DNA of 64,000 nucleotides, from positions 744,001 through 808,000 of the forward strand of contig JAHLEZ010000004.1 of NCBI GenBank assembly GCA_020726505.1. The letters run 5' to 3'. A program made the position numbers and the translations under genes. This stretch comes from Leptodontidium sp. MPI-SDFR-AT-0119. Its lineage: Eukaryota > Ascomycota > Leotiomycetes > Helotiales > Leptodontidiaceae. Of the stretch, positions 1-11,715 are shown in pieces. The notes beneath the pieces were generated by a model that saw only the letters and a program-made list of their open reading frames with translations, was not told the DNA's origin and did no database searches. Position 1 is the first letter of the stretch, and every line of letters starts with the position of its first letter.

Positions 1-19
1 ATCTTGTCCTTCTTTATCT

Positions 20-57
20 CTTCTTCTTCTTTTCTTCTTCTTTTCTTCTTCTTCTTA
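20..57. repeat. CTT/TTC microsatellite
   Basis: Imperfect pyrimidine-rich trinucleotide run (CTT repeats broken by TTTT). It gives a lysine/glutamate-rich spurious reading frame on the minus strand, which I do not annotate. Confidence 0.85.
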
Positions 58-117
58 TTATCCCTCTCTCTTGTACCCCAGTTGAGTTCGGTAGGAAAAC
101 GGCATGCAGTAGTCTAG

Positions 118-707
118 ATACCAGATAGAAGACTCTGCCCTTAAGGAATACCAGTTTGATAGTCATTCCCCTTCGGCTACTTCTGTGCTTGCTATTAAAC
201 AATGCGAAGCCTCCTTAATCTCAACCACTTCCATCAAACCTTACACTAAAAACCTCACGGATACTACTAAGGAAGGGGCTGCTGCTCTGTGTTGGAGTGA
301 CAGTTGGCTGACTGCTTTGACCATTGTGTATCTAGTGTTTTTGCCTTGTCATCCTCTATGATGGGAATTTTGCTAGTAAATGGTGTCACCTCGTTTCCGA
401 AATTCCTCTAGAGGATAATGATCGATTAATAGTCGTTGGTAACCTTTGTCGGCTCGAGGTAGAAGCTTGTGATGATGCAGGCAATCGCATGAACTTGCCT
501 ATCTTAGATTTATACCCACACCGAATTCCGAGTAAATGGACTCATGATACATTCAGATTCATGTGTGAGCTTAAGAAAGACTCTGCGATCCGTGACCGCT
601 CGAGCATTCTGGCACACGCAGCACACTCTGGTTCAAGAGTGGATCTTGTGCTCGCTTGTATTCACTCGAAGCATTTGAGCAAAAGATATATTCCTCAACC
701 GCGCTAA
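118..707 (+). other. Unrecognised coding-like fragments
   Basis: Two plus-strand frames look coding-like in composition. The first (about 118-360, open after a stop near 112) is Ser/Thr/Lys-rich with no usable start. The second (about 310-707) is open for over 100 codons and ends in a stop after a run with many charged residues; it contains a Trp-Cys-His followed by acidic residues near its start. I could not join them with a clean phase-matched intron. They could be the 3' part of a decayed gene or chance open frames. I do not recognise a family. Confidence 0.25.
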
Positions 708-1384
708 CTTTCTTTTTCTCCAGTTATCCACCCATAATGGAAGTAGAGACTCCCGGGGAAGCGGAATTGGGAGTTGAGGAGGAGAGAGAAGCTAGGTGTC
801 TCGTGGGAGATATGGAGAGAGTTAGTTATGATGGGGATGACAGAATAGATCTGGGTACAGCTCTGCGACGGGCACTCTGGCTGAAGGAGAAGAAACATGA
901 ATGAGAGATATGTTGGAATTTGAGGCGTACGCTGTTTACTGGTTTATTTCAGGTCTGCGAGGGCGTTGGATTGCGGCGGGGATAAATGCAGTGTGTGTTT
1001 TTTTTCTCTTTCTCTTTTCGTCTGGACCTCGAGAGGACAGAGGGCAAACTCGAGAGATGTTCTTGCGGAGCCAAGGGTGCCGACAATTGCGACTCTGGTG
1101 CAAAGCCTGTGCATACAACGAGAAAGAAAGTTCTTTGCAAGCAAGCAATAGTAATTTTGTCACCAACCGGGAAGCAATCCGACAATCAGCATTGAACATT
1201 CTGTCGCAGCTGTTTACTTCTTCTTGTGAGAAGCAACATGAGCACCGTGTATCTCCCACCGAAACCCAACTCGAGGTTCTTAAAGTGACTTCATTCATTA
1301 CCAATATATATTTTAACCAAGTCTCTAGATTTGCACAAATCCATCGCCAAGCTATTATCAAAGGCCTCGGACTCTGAACTGATA
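708..1384. other. Intergenic, nothing recognised
   Basis: Overlapping open frames on both strands between 900 and 1390 have unrelated, cysteine- and arginine-rich translations typical of shadows. It probably contains the 3' flank of the GMC gene that starts on the minus strand at 3622. Confidence 0.5.
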
Positions 1385-3622
1385 TCATCTCCCCGCCCGT
1401 ATATCATCCGCAATTTTCTCAGCAAGCATATAAACCGTACCCTGTGGATGCCCAGGAACAGAAAACGGCGCAATCGAATTATCCACGACCCTCAACCCCG
1501 ACACACCAAACACCTTCCCCCTCGAATCAACAACCGCATCACCATCCGTCGCCTTACCCATCTTACACGTACTAGACGCATGCCAGATCTGCTGCGCGCT
1601 GCCACGGATATACTCCAATATCTGGGCATCAGTCTGCACCGCAGGCCCAGGCACGATTTCCGCACCAACGCGAATAGCCTTCGCAGGAGCAGTCTCCCAG
1701 ATCTGCCGCGCGCGCTTGAAGGCTGCGATGGCGACCTCGGCGTCCCTGGGGTCGGTCAACCAGCCTAGATTGATGCGTGGAGCGTCGAATATAGATGGGC
1801 TGGTAAGGGTGATGTTGCCTTTGGAGAAGGGGACCAGGATGCTGGGACTTACTGCTCCGATTGTGAAGCCTGGACCGCCTGGGAAGCCGGATATGACATG
1901 TTCTATCTCGGGCCAGTCTGCTGGGAAGGAGGAGAGGGCTGTTTTGGTCGCTTGGGTGAAGTTGGAGCGGAGGGAGGAAGGGAGTTTCTCGAACCCGAAG
2001 TAGCCCCCTGCTGAACTGTAGGGTCCGGACGCTGAGTTGAGGTATTGTGAGAGTGCTAGGGGGGTGTTGTCTGCGATGACTGAGCCGGATGTGGCTGTCG
2101 TGATGCCCCAGAGGACGTTGAAGAAGATAGGATCTTGGAGGTTTTGGCCTACTCCTGAGAGGGCAGAGACGACTGGGATGCCTTGAGATGAGAGGACAGC
2201 TGCTGGACCAACGCCTACCGAAGGTCAACAAAGATCACTTGTGTGGTTTGGGTTGAGCCATCATTACCGGATACCATCAATAGCTGAGGGGAGTGGAAGA
2301 CACCAGCAGAAACGATGACCTCTTTGTTTGCTGACAAGGTGTACTCCAATCCTTGGGTGGAGACTTTCACACCAATAGCTTTCTTGTTCGCATCAAAGAG
2401 AATCTTGGTAGTCTGGGTATGAGTATAGACGATCAGCTGCGTCTCTTCAATTGCATCTTGCAAATAACTGCTTTCCGAAGTCGATCTCGTAGCGTCACTC
2501 GGAGCTATGGTGGAAGTGACCCAAGCTCCTCCCAACAGCGAGCCACTGCTGAATCCCGAGAGACTGAGTGCCATGCCGGCGGCCCGGAGAGCACTTGAGA
2601 GGGCATTGATGGTTGGATCGACCCAGTTCCCGTAGGAGACTTGCAGTGGTCCATCTTTAGAGTTGTCGAATGCGCTTGGGTCGTATAAGGGAGTTGCATT
2701 GAAAGTCGCTCTCTTGATGAGGTTCGGTGGGGTAAAATGCACCGACTTCTTGAAGAAGGGTAGGAGGTTGGGGAATGTGTAGCTCTGGTCTCCAACTTGG
2801 TCTGCCCAACGCTGATCTGAGCATTTACTTAGCAAGAGGATCGTCAAGATCGGGTTGATGAGGAAAGACTTGATGATCCTTTCATCGAAGTCCCTATTAG
2901 GCACTGAGGCACATGACCAGGCTCACCTCTGGCAACACTATGCTCTGCCAGTTACCTTTCTTCTGCAAATTGTTACAGACAGAGGAAAGATATGAAAAGA
3001 AGGATTCAAGATAAATGTCCGTACATGATCCCTTGGTACCTCTCAGATACGCCATCGTATTCAACGCCGATGATCCTCCCAAAGTCTTCCCTTGGGCATA
3101 ATGAATCCTACGATTAGAAGCGCCAGTTTGTACTTCGGATACCAGTCCCCAATCCACCAGAGGCTGCTTCGGAAAGACCTCAGTGGTAGCCAGCACAGGC
3201 ATCACCAAGCCAAGAAACGGAACAACGCTGTTATTGCCATTTTCGACTTCGTAGAAGCCGCCAGCCTCCACGACTGCCACAGAAGCGAACTCAGCAAGAC
3301 GAGAAGCAATTGACAATCCTGCCGTGCCTCCTCCTACAACTATTGATGTTTCGATACTTCGTTAGCAATTGTTCTCGATCACGTCCAATTATGAACTTGG
3401 CTTGATTGGGCGCATCTATGAGTCCGTCGCCAGAGACGGGAGTGGCTGATGATCATTACCTATGTAGTCAAACGCGGCATCGGTACCTGGAATCCCAAAT
3501 GCACTAGAAGGGAGTCTAAGTCGTGCAGTTGTTCCAATCGCAGGTGTGCAGTAAGAAGTAAGCAGGAGCAGGACCCAGGAGCTGGTTGAGGGGAACATCA
3601 TCGGTGCTGGTTTGAGTGACAT
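1385..3622 (-). CDS. GMC (glucose-methanol-choline) FAD oxidoreductase, secreted type
   Basis: Four exons: 3622-3460, 3339-3025, 2816-2268, 2214-1385 (618 residues, the usual AA3 family length). Introns are 120, 208 and 53 nt; the longest (2817-3024) ends in CTCAG. The first ~30 residues have a hydrophobic stretch ending in an Ala-Ile-Gly context, so a signal peptide is likely. Next comes the FAD-binding GGGTAG Rossmann motif (about residue 57), the GMC signature GKTLGGSSALN, the second signature SPQLLMVSGVGP across the last intron, and the C-terminal catalytic region with HASSTCKMG (His about 554) and PGHPQGTVY (His about 598). The family oxidises alcohols or sugars (aryl-alcohol oxidase, glucose dehydrogenase and choline-type members) using FAD; substrate cannot be read from sequence. 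Three start candidates (M1, M8, M9) lie close together; I took the first. No frame break was found. Confidence 0.9.
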
Positions 3623-4894
3623 CTACTGAAACAACGGAGGCGGCGTTGGGTTGGGAACTAAAGAACTTATGCAACGAGAACAAGCCAGAATAATCGAAGG
3701 CACTCGGAAGGAGTCCTTACTGCCTTGGTCTCTCGACCCAGGGATCAAGGGTCGCTGAGATGCTGGCATTTATTGGCTGTTCTGGTCCTTTTTGCCCATT
3801 TGGGCCTCTAGCGAGCGGGGAGCAGCGGACATCACGACTTGATGGGGTCGTCATCCCGCCTTGACTAAGACATGGGAATACACCGTGATGATTGGAAATG
3901 CAACAACGCACTCCCAGGGATTCTTACGGGGTTCAGCCCCCCCAGTCGTGCAGGTACCGTTCCCAGACATCTGCAACCTGCAGGAAGTGCAGGCAACTCA
4001 ACTCACTCTGCATGAGCGAAATAAGGAAACACACTCTAGCTGAGCTCTATTGGCTGGGCCGGCTCGCTCCCTCGTTGAAGAAGAACATCGGCAGTTCTCG
4101 AAGAGGACGGCTCAACTTAGCCTGCCACTGCACCACTATCAGCTAAGGGTAACATTTCCGAAGTGGTGCGAGTACGAGATCTGAATTGTGGAAACTCTAT
4201 TTCTGAGACATACAATCCTACCTGCCAGTGACATACCATTATTTACTCCGTACTGCAATGCTTCGGGAAAGAGAACAATCCAGACTAAGTGAGGACCGCG
4301 CACCGGAGGTTGATCTTCCCGCACCGGCCCCCTTTTCCGGGACGATCCATCCCTCTTTGTAACTTTGGCTATGAAGCAGCCACAACTCCGTCCATAAATT
4401 TGACTTTGGGCATCAAGATCGTAGCTAGCTACAGGACAGTGCAGGACCGGATTGCAGACGATTCTTGTTCAGACGACAAGTCAGAGACCAAAAGTGTTAG
4501 CGGAAGAAGGAAATGCCCTTCCATGTACCGAGATCAAGTGATTACAAAACCACCTGAGAGAACTAAACTCTCCAAAAAAGAAACACCTTTCGATCTTCCA
4601 GTAAGGATTTCCGTCTCGAAGCTGCGACCACTTTGCAGGGTGAGTTTCGAGGGGATATATTCCGATTGGAGCCCACCGCGGCCGTCTTAAGTTTGACATT
4701 AGCGGCATTCGCGTACTGAACTGGAACTTGAACTCGAACTTTATTTCGACTTTCCCCTCCTTAACCTTTCGAGTTCCCCATATTTTCTCTTTCTTCAAGG
4801 GTGAATATCGGATCAGAAAAGATCAGATCAGATCAACAAGAATGCGAGTGCCCTGCGCAAACCATCATCGAGAGTCTCGGTTGAGTCCACCACG
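3623..4894. other. Divergent intergenic region
   Basis: Shared upstream region of the GMC gene (-) and the rhodopsin-domain gene (+). Short open frames here are not supported. A GATC-rich run (GATCAGAAAAGATCAGATCA, about 4811-4835) lies 60-85 bp before the start of the rhodopsin-domain gene, likely in its promoter or 5' leader. Nothing else recognised. Confidence 0.6.
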
Positions 4895-6390
4895 ATGAAT
4901 TCGAGCGAGGTCGAGGTCGTGGGTGCGTGGCCACCTCCGCCAGGAGTTACTCCGAACTTCCAGAATCCCGATTCCATTGCGTGGATGGTCATCACGGCCG
5001 CTGCGATATCTCCAGCCGTTTCTATTTTGTTTGTTTTGATGCGGATGTACACTAAGAGATGTTTGTTTAATCGGTTCGATTGGGATGATTGTAGGCCCCT
5101 TTCCCCTTCGGCCAGCATCGAAAACACCTATATAAGTACTGACTCTGACTTTCGTAGATGCTGTTATTGTAGCCTTTGTATGTACTTCCACCACTTTACT
5201 TTTTCTAAGGCTGACGGTTGTGACGCAGATTCTTGCGTTTGCGTACTCCGTGTTGCAAGTTGTCCGTAAGCCGATCCATCTATCGGATCTTGGATTATCT
5301 GCTAATGTGTGTTTGCAGAGACTCAATACGGTTCGGGCCGCCATATCTGGGATGTAACTTTGCAGGATTTCACAACCTATATGAAAGTAAGTCCCCAAGT
5401 TCCAAAGCCAGAATACACGCTAAAATGAAAACAGCTGGGCATACCCAGCGCTACGGCATACAACCTGTCAACACTCTTCACTAAGACTGCGATCTTGCTC
5501 TTCTACCTCCGTCTCTCATCCGACTTCTATTTCCGAATCGCCGCGTATGTCGTGATGTTTGTGGCCGTAGGATATAGTATCGCAGGAGGATTCGCATTTC
5601 TATATCTTTGCCGACCCGTGCCAAAGTATTGGAATTTCAGCATTCCTGGGAAGTGCGTCAACATTGGTGCTGCCTTCCTTGCCGGTGCTGCTCTCAATGT
5701 TGCTACTGATGTTGCGCTGCTTCTATTGCCGTTGTGGCTACTTCGCCCGCTTCGACTGCCGCTCAAGCAAAAGATAGGAGTTACTCTGATACTCATGACA
5801 GGTTCTTTGTAAGTCGTTGTGTGCCCTCATCTATTCGCCCCGTCTTGCCAAAAAGAGATGGCTTCAAGTGCAGATCAAGCCGTCTGACTGATTAAACATA
5901 GTGTTTGTGGAGTAAGTATCTACCGATTGGCAATCATCCCACCTGGTTTGGACAACATGGATTCAACACATCACTACATCCGCAACATGATCTGGTGGTA
6001 AGCTTGCCCCAAACATAACCTCGCCCCAAATTCTCCACTCATACTAAACCCCACAGCATTATCGAGATGAACACCGGCATAATCTGTGCTTGTCTCCCAA
6101 ACCTCAAAGCCTTCACAAAGCGACACTTCCCCAACTTATTTAAACGATCACCACCAGCACTCGTGAGGCCAACGGGATACATCCAGGGACCCTCACCGCA
6201 GAGTGTGGCTGCCGCACAAGAATCCTCATCGAGATGGCTTAATGGTTATTTCTCCATGACCTCGTTACGGTCTGGCGATGGCTCGGCTTCGTCGGCGAAG
6301 AAAACTGCGGCATCTTCGTCCACAGCTAGCTCGGAACAGCGGCCAAAGAACGATGTGAGGGAAAGTGTGAGGGAGGAGTGTATTGTGTAG
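4895..6390 (+). CDS. Fungal rhodopsin-domain (PTH11-like) integral membrane protein
   Basis: Seven exons: 4895-5090, 5158-5177, 5229-5265, 5319-5386, 5435-5808, 5902-5997, 6057-6390; frames sum to 374 residues. The second exon is only 20 nt. The order is the family pattern: extracellular N-terminus, helix, R-[FY]-x-W-DD-Y-AVIVAF at the second helix, a loop with GSGRHIWDV, then LSTLFTKTAILLFYLRL, YLCRPVPKYW, KCVN, a run of helices, and NTGIICACLPNLK in the last helix; about seven membrane segments. The C-terminal tail (from about residue 285) is Ser/Ala-rich and probably cytosolic. There is no CFEM cysteine domain before the helices. The family is linked in some plant pathogens to surface sensing, but most members have no known ligand. 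Single-copy splice structure is clean with no lesions. Confidence 0.9.
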
Positions 6391-7292
6391 AGATATGTAA
6401 TGTTACGACTGGGAGGGGAGTTTGAAAATGATTTGCAGTTTTTGGGATATGGCATCAACAGCACAGAGCCAGGGTGGAAAAATATTCGATTGGATTGAAC
6501 TTGGGTGGGAATTCGGCGCATGGAAAAAGAATTTTTTTTCAATTGTTTGGTGTGGTTACTAGCTTACCGGGTCGGCATCTGGACAATGTTAGAAGCTCTG
6601 GTGTTGTCACAGATATTCGTTGTGGGCAGGTGTTAGGAGGAGAGTTTTCCTCGGATATTCGACTTGGATTCACAATCAACGTTTCAATGAGTGTGGAATA
6701 CTTTCTTGCAGAGGACAGTGTGAAGGATTTGAGCTGTAAGTGAATCCCTTGAGTTGCTATATGATATATATAAAGCTCCTGTCTAAACTTCAACAGGGGA
6801 AGAAAAGAACTTTGAAAAACAACACCCTTCTCTCCACGTTGGTCAAAGTAAACAAAGCATCCAACCATCATGTTGACCTCTATTTGCTTGTGTCCATCAC
6901 GCAGACACTCCCTTCATGCCTGAATAGCAATGGAAGTACGGCAGCCCACCATGGAACGATCTGAATGGCCGTCGCAGCACATCGCTATCGTCCAGGGATC
7001 CACTTTTTAGTGGTTTATATCCTCAACATCACTAGAGTCTTCGAAGTTCTGCCTGATGCCCCCGCCCTTGATAGGCGGCCTGGCCGATAAAGACGCGCTA
7101 CGCACAAACCAATTATTCGAATTCACAACTTCTCTTGCCAGCTCGAGGATCAACAACAACAACGTTCAAGCACCACAACCTTTTCTGCACTCATTAACTT
7201 GTTCCTGCGCCGTTTTTACGCCGTCCCCACCCACAAACAATCTCGCTTCTGCCTCCTCGTTTCGTGTCCATACTATTACAAAGGATTCCACC
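6391..7292. other. Intergenic, nothing recognised
   Basis: 3' flank of the rhodopsin-domain gene and promoter of the next gene. Open frames of 75-110 codons on both strands overlap each other and resemble nothing. A pyrimidine-rich, CAAC-rich leader (about 7100-7290) precedes the next start codon. Confidence 0.6.
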
Positions 7293-7991
7293 ATGGCCGG
7301 ACCGAGTCAACGCACGGAGCGTGATTACTACCCTTGTATGTTTACTGGCTTTATAATCTCGCTTCAAGTTTTCTGAATACTGATTATTGTAATAGACACC
7401 TCCCGCAAGAAGCCTGTCACGAGTGCTCCTGTCGCAGCTGCTGCCGAGGACGAAGATGATGACGAGGAAGAGGTTTCGGGTCTTGCGGAGAAGGAAAACG
7501 ATGCGGAGGATAAGGAGGAGGAGGATGAGTACGATGGTGGAGCCGTCCAAGCCAAGAGCCGAAAGGTCAGAGATGGCCTCAAGACCGACGCCTACGAGGA
7601 CCGCCCGGCCTTTGGAATTCCCCGCCTCGTCCTCACAAAGGAGGAGTTCATCACCATCCGCCGGGGTGGTCTCTGGACCACCGACGTCTTCAACAAAGTC
7701 GGCATGGACGCCAAAAAGAGCGTCATGATCACCAACAAGGAGGCTGCCGCTCTCACCACTTTTCGCGCCACCAGGGGCATCACCTGGAAGTATGAACCAA
7801 CCAACAAGCACAAACAGAAGTGGTTGGAAGTCACCGATCAAAGATGCAAGGACTATGAGAGAAAGATGGATGATAAGATTATCAAAAATCTTACCAAAGC
7901 TATTGCAGATAAAGAGGCCGAGAACAAGAGAAGTGGTGGTGAGTATCTAGGTGGTGAGGAGAGAGCTACCAGGAGAGTTCGTCGGGAGTGA
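7293..7991 (+). CDS. Acidic hypothetical protein
   Basis: Two exons, 7293-7335 and 7396-7991, joined by a 60-nt intron (GTATGT...AATAG); 212 residues. The ATG sits in a good fungal context (CCACCATGGCC). Residues 15-30 are Lys/Ala-rich, 31-65 are a long Asp/Glu-rich stretch, and from about 70 there is a compact region (RPAFGIPRLVLTKEEF, then Trp-containing segments) followed by a Lys/Glu-rich, probably helical tail that ends in arginines. There is no signal peptide or membrane segment, so a cytosolic or nuclear location is likely. I do not recognise the family. Both splice phase and coding composition make it a real gene. Confidence 0.75.
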
Positions 7992-8636
7992 AGGGGAGGG
8001 AGGATAGAGGTGTGAAGGTTGCTGGCGAAGAGATGATGGGTGGCTGCTGGAGATGTACATGGGTAGCGATACTAGCGAAGAAGCAAGCCCGTGTCTGTCA
8101 CACATCTGCGTACACATGACAACCACGGTTTTGAGTCATCGTGAAACTTGCACCTGGTGACCCTCTTACAAAGAATTCAAATACAGTCAAAGTCAAAGTC
8201 TGCTATTGTTGTTTTTCTTGCTATTCAAGCGAGACCCCCTTTCCTTACCTTCCTGAGCTGCATCGCCTCTGTCACTCGCCTAGTCAACGAATCAAAATGA
8301 TGATCAACAATCAATTCGCAGAGATTCTAAGCAAGGGTTCGTGCATAAAATCCATTTATTCCAATCTGACAAACTGATCCACAACACTACCCAAAAAGAG
8401 AAAAGTTGCGGGTTTCGGGATCTGTGATATGTGAGATAGGATATGCATAGCCTAGTTACAAGCGCGATATGAAGCGGGATTTCTGTCTTACCTCACACAG
8501 ATTTCTTCACCCTTCCCGGTCCGCATGATTTTGATGTGCTCTACTGCTTTGAAATTTGAATAAAGAGAGCTGAGAACACACGGTCAATTTATCCAAAACC
8601 CAGTGATTGCCGACCATCCTTCTTGTCAAAATCAAA
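7992..8636. other. Intergenic, nothing recognised
   Basis: 3' flank of the acidic gene and 5' leader of the acyltransferase gene. No supported feature. Confidence 0.6.
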
Positions 8637-10200
8637 ATGTTTGAGATGCTCTTCCCAAGCGCAGCGGATTTCCCACTCCCCCATCCACCATCATGGGTTC
8701 AGCCCGCCATCACCGTAAGTCTCTATCATGTCTCTTATACATTTGCTTCTTATAACTTATTCTCTTCATAATTAAACTGATACAAACATCTATCTAGGCA
8801 ACATGTATCCTCTCAATCCTCCTCCCTCCAGGACCGATCCGCGTCAGCGCAGGCGGGCTCATCATCGCGCTGTTCTTCTACCTGTACGCCTGGACAGCTG
8901 AAAAGACACTCAATGGATATGCAATTGCAACAGGTTCCATTGGATTAGTCTACCGCTGGATTGATCTCGTCTTCATCCATCAGCCCGAGAAGGATTTCTG
9001 GCGCACGGCGGAGGTGGATGGGAAAGATAAGAATGGGGATGAGCACGTGATTGTTGATGGCCATGCTCCTGAGGGATCTTGGGCGAAGATAAAGTGGTTT
9101 GCTGATCTTTGGATCTCTGCTAGGTATGATCTCCTCTTCCTCTTCTTCTTGTTCTTCTTTTTTTGCCGTCAGAGTGGTCTATGTTTGTTTGCCTAGGTAT
9201 GGTGCTAACATCTCCCAGGGGCGTAGGGTGGAATATACGAGCCTCTCAAATGCCGAACGCGCCGTCGAAAGAGATATCCAGATCCCGATGGGTTGTCAGC
9301 AATGCCATCCGTCTGGTTCTGATGTATCTGGGAGCCGATTTAACATCTACGATTCTCATTTACTTGGGACGTGGCGAGCCGTTTTTGGATCAGCCTATTT
9401 TGTGGCAGGTCTGTGTTTCCTGGGTTAAGGCGTTCAGGTCGTACTACTCGATTGAGATAACTTACTACATCATTGCTATTCTCGCTGTTGGGTTTGGTAT
9501 TTCCACACCTCAGGTAAGTGGACAGTACACACTCTGCACCGTCCCAAGTCCTCTTCCCAGTTGAAGGCTTTCAAGAATCCCTTCCGTAGAAGAAGGTTAA
9601 GAAAACAGCTCATAGCACACCACTAACACCCCATCCAGGATTGGCCACCAATAACAGGTTCCTTCCGCAAAGACGCCTACACAGTCCGCAAGATGTGGGG
9701 CACATGCTGGCACCAGCTCATGCGCCGACCATGCTCCGAAGGCGGTCGAATCACCAAGCAGCTCTTCGGACTGAAGAAAGGCAGTTTCGCCAGCCGGTAC
9801 TCACAGATATGGATAGCGTTCTTGATCAGTACGAGTACGCATCATACCGGAGCTGTGATTGGGATGTTCGAAGATGGAGGGTTTTGGCAGATGGTTTATT
9901 TCATGATCCAGCCTGTTGGGATTATGCTAGAGGATTTTGTGGTGCATGTGGGCAGGAAGATGGGGTGGAGGGAGAGTGGTGAGTTGAGGTTCCTGTTTGA
10001 TATTTGATGTGTGGCTGTGTTGAGGAGCTGAGCTGACTTGTTTAGTTTGGTCGAAGAGAGTCGGGTTTGTCTGGGTGTTTGTGTGGTTCTCGTGGTCGTT
10101 GCGGTTCATGGCGGCGTATCAGCCGTATTCGTGGACGGAGTCGTATCTCTTACCAAGTCTCAGTGGGTACTTGATTGGTCAGTGGACAGCCAAGACATGA
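8637..10200 (+). CDS. Wax-synthase-like membrane-bound acyltransferase
   Basis: Five exons: 8637-8714, 8798-9123, 9219-9513, 9639-9978, 10046-10200; 397 residues. Hydrophobic segments lie throughout. The family marks are present: ARGVGWNIRAS across the second intron (the usual RG[IV]GW[NE] motif), and SFRKDAYTVRKMWGTCWHQ where WHQ (His about 258) corresponds to the active-site histidine of the S-[FL]-R-x-FW-x-x-WH motif of wax synthases and fungal terpenoid O-acetyltransferases. Members transfer acetyl or longer acyl groups to a hydroxyl in the endoplasmic reticulum. No terpene cyclase, P450 or polyketide synthase gene is near, so a role in secondary metabolism is not supported here. Position 3 of the motif, usually Phe-Trp, is Met-Trp. 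Confidence 0.8.
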
Positions 10201-10655
10201 GAGATTTTAAATCTGTGTACATTTTGCAGAAAATCGACCTCGTTCACATCAATCTCAAATCGCAAATTGTCATGAAAACTTTGCGTCTTCAATGCGTTAA
10301 GTTGTACCTCAGCCACTGCTCTAAATGAAGGAGACGTGGATTTATTTAGTAAATGATGGCAGTGAGAGACAGTACCGAGCGCATATTCGTGCAATTGGCT
10401 TCGCTCACTTGAGTGGTTTGATGCCCTGAGCTGGGGTGGTCGTCAAATAGCTGATGTGGTGACAATGATTGGGACGAAGGATTTGGTATTTTGTGTGAGT
10501 GTCGCATGTTTCTTTGATCTAACTCGGATAATTATACCAATTGGAAACATGTGATATTGACAGATAGGGAAGTGATGGTAGAGACTGATCAGCAAAAATA
10601 TCCAAATTCCGAAGAATCAGGTTCTGACTGGTCCCCTGTCCGTAATAAAAATTCA
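10201..10655. other. Convergent intergenic
   Basis: Between the 3' ends of the acyltransferase (+) and the ML-domain gene (-). Probably both 3' UTRs; no gene seen. Confidence 0.6.
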
Positions 10656-11431
10656 TCATCGTGGCCATTGACAATATGGGTATTGTCCCCCGGGATAGTT
10701 CCTGTTCTTATCTTCGTCTTCCCACCGCAAGCATACCTCAGAAGTCACGCAGAAGACCCTCTCTCCCTCCTTGGTGCGTATATCAAACGTAAAATTATAC
10801 CACACCTGCGCCTGTTAGCACGACCTCATCGCATACAGAAAATAAATCCGAGATTCTTATCGGCACAGAAAGAAACATATCCCAAACGAAGAAATCGTAC
10901 GAAAAGATGGCTCCTCCCTTTTCCATGGGACAGCCTTGTCTCTTATTTGGCTGCTCAACAGACGTCACATCGCAGAAGTCAATCGAGTCACCTTCTCCAG
11001 ATCCTGGCTCTGCTCCGTATTCTTCACAGTGGCTGCCGCAGTCGACTGAGAAGTTCATGGTTGAGTTAGCTGTGATGTTCTGTGAGAATTCGCCTGCTTT
11101 TATCAGATTTCATCTCGATTGAGGCCTGGTTATTCTTGTGCTTACCGTACATCGTGATGGCAAAGTCTTCATTGCTATTTGGGACTTTAGAAACTATCTC
11201 ATAACCAAGTTGAAAGCTTTACTTGGCTTACATGTGCAGTGGTTGCGGCCAAAGTGTGATGGATGAGATGTTGAAGAGGTCTGTTGGGCGAGAGACATCG
11301 CAATAACTGAATGGTGATCCTCCTGGAATCACACCAAGGTTCTCAAGTTCTGTTGTCCCAGAATCTAGGGACTGTTGAACACCCATGTTCCATGGCAAAG
11401 CCCAGGTGATCATATATAGTAGTGAATGCAT
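10656..11431 (-). CDS. ML/NPC2-like lipid-binding domain protein
   Basis: Four exons: 11431-11232, 11174-11146, 11093-10867, 10805-10656; introns 57, 52 and 61 nt; frame sums give 201 residues. The second exon is 29 nt, and the gene is invisible as one open frame. The translation follows the ML (MD-2-related lipid recognition) pattern of fungal phosphatidylglycerol/phosphatidylinositol transfer proteins: SPFSYC early in the mature part, LWPQPLH, GEFSQNIT, a DFCD motif, CPMEKG, and YNFTFDIRTKEGERVFCV near the end, with the conserved cysteines in order. The N-terminus (MHSLLYMITWALPWNMG) is a short hydrophobic signal-like segment, so export or vacuolar delivery is likely. The last intron has an unusual donor (GTGCCG); a 31-nt alternative inside it would keep ten more residues. 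Function is inferred from family only: binding of a sterol or phospholipid. Confidence 0.75.
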
Positions 11432-11715
11432 TTTTTTCTCAATTCATGGACCAATGTGTGGAAGTCGGTGGATTGAAAATAGCCAACTTTTCAAGATAGG
11501 ACGAGTTGTTTGGTATGCTAGGCAGCAGCGAAGGAGCGACGCTGGATAACGGCGCATGCGAAGGATTTCTGCCCTGCTCATCCTGGGTTAAGGCTAGATT
11601 ACGTGGTGATCCTCTGCCAAGCATTATTTGAGCTGTCCATAAGGTAACCAAGGAAGATCCTCAATTCGCGAGGAAGTTTATTCCTACGGATGCTTCCAAG
11701 AATTCAAGGAGAGTA

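Noticed and set aside
1629..2231. 200-codon minus frame rich in Arg, Pro and Ser
   Set aside because: Same strand as the GMC gene but a different frame; the correct frame gives continuous GMC sequence.
10551..11069. 172-codon plus-strand open frame
   Set aside because: It is the reverse shadow of the ML-domain gene, whose motifs and splice phases are consistent.
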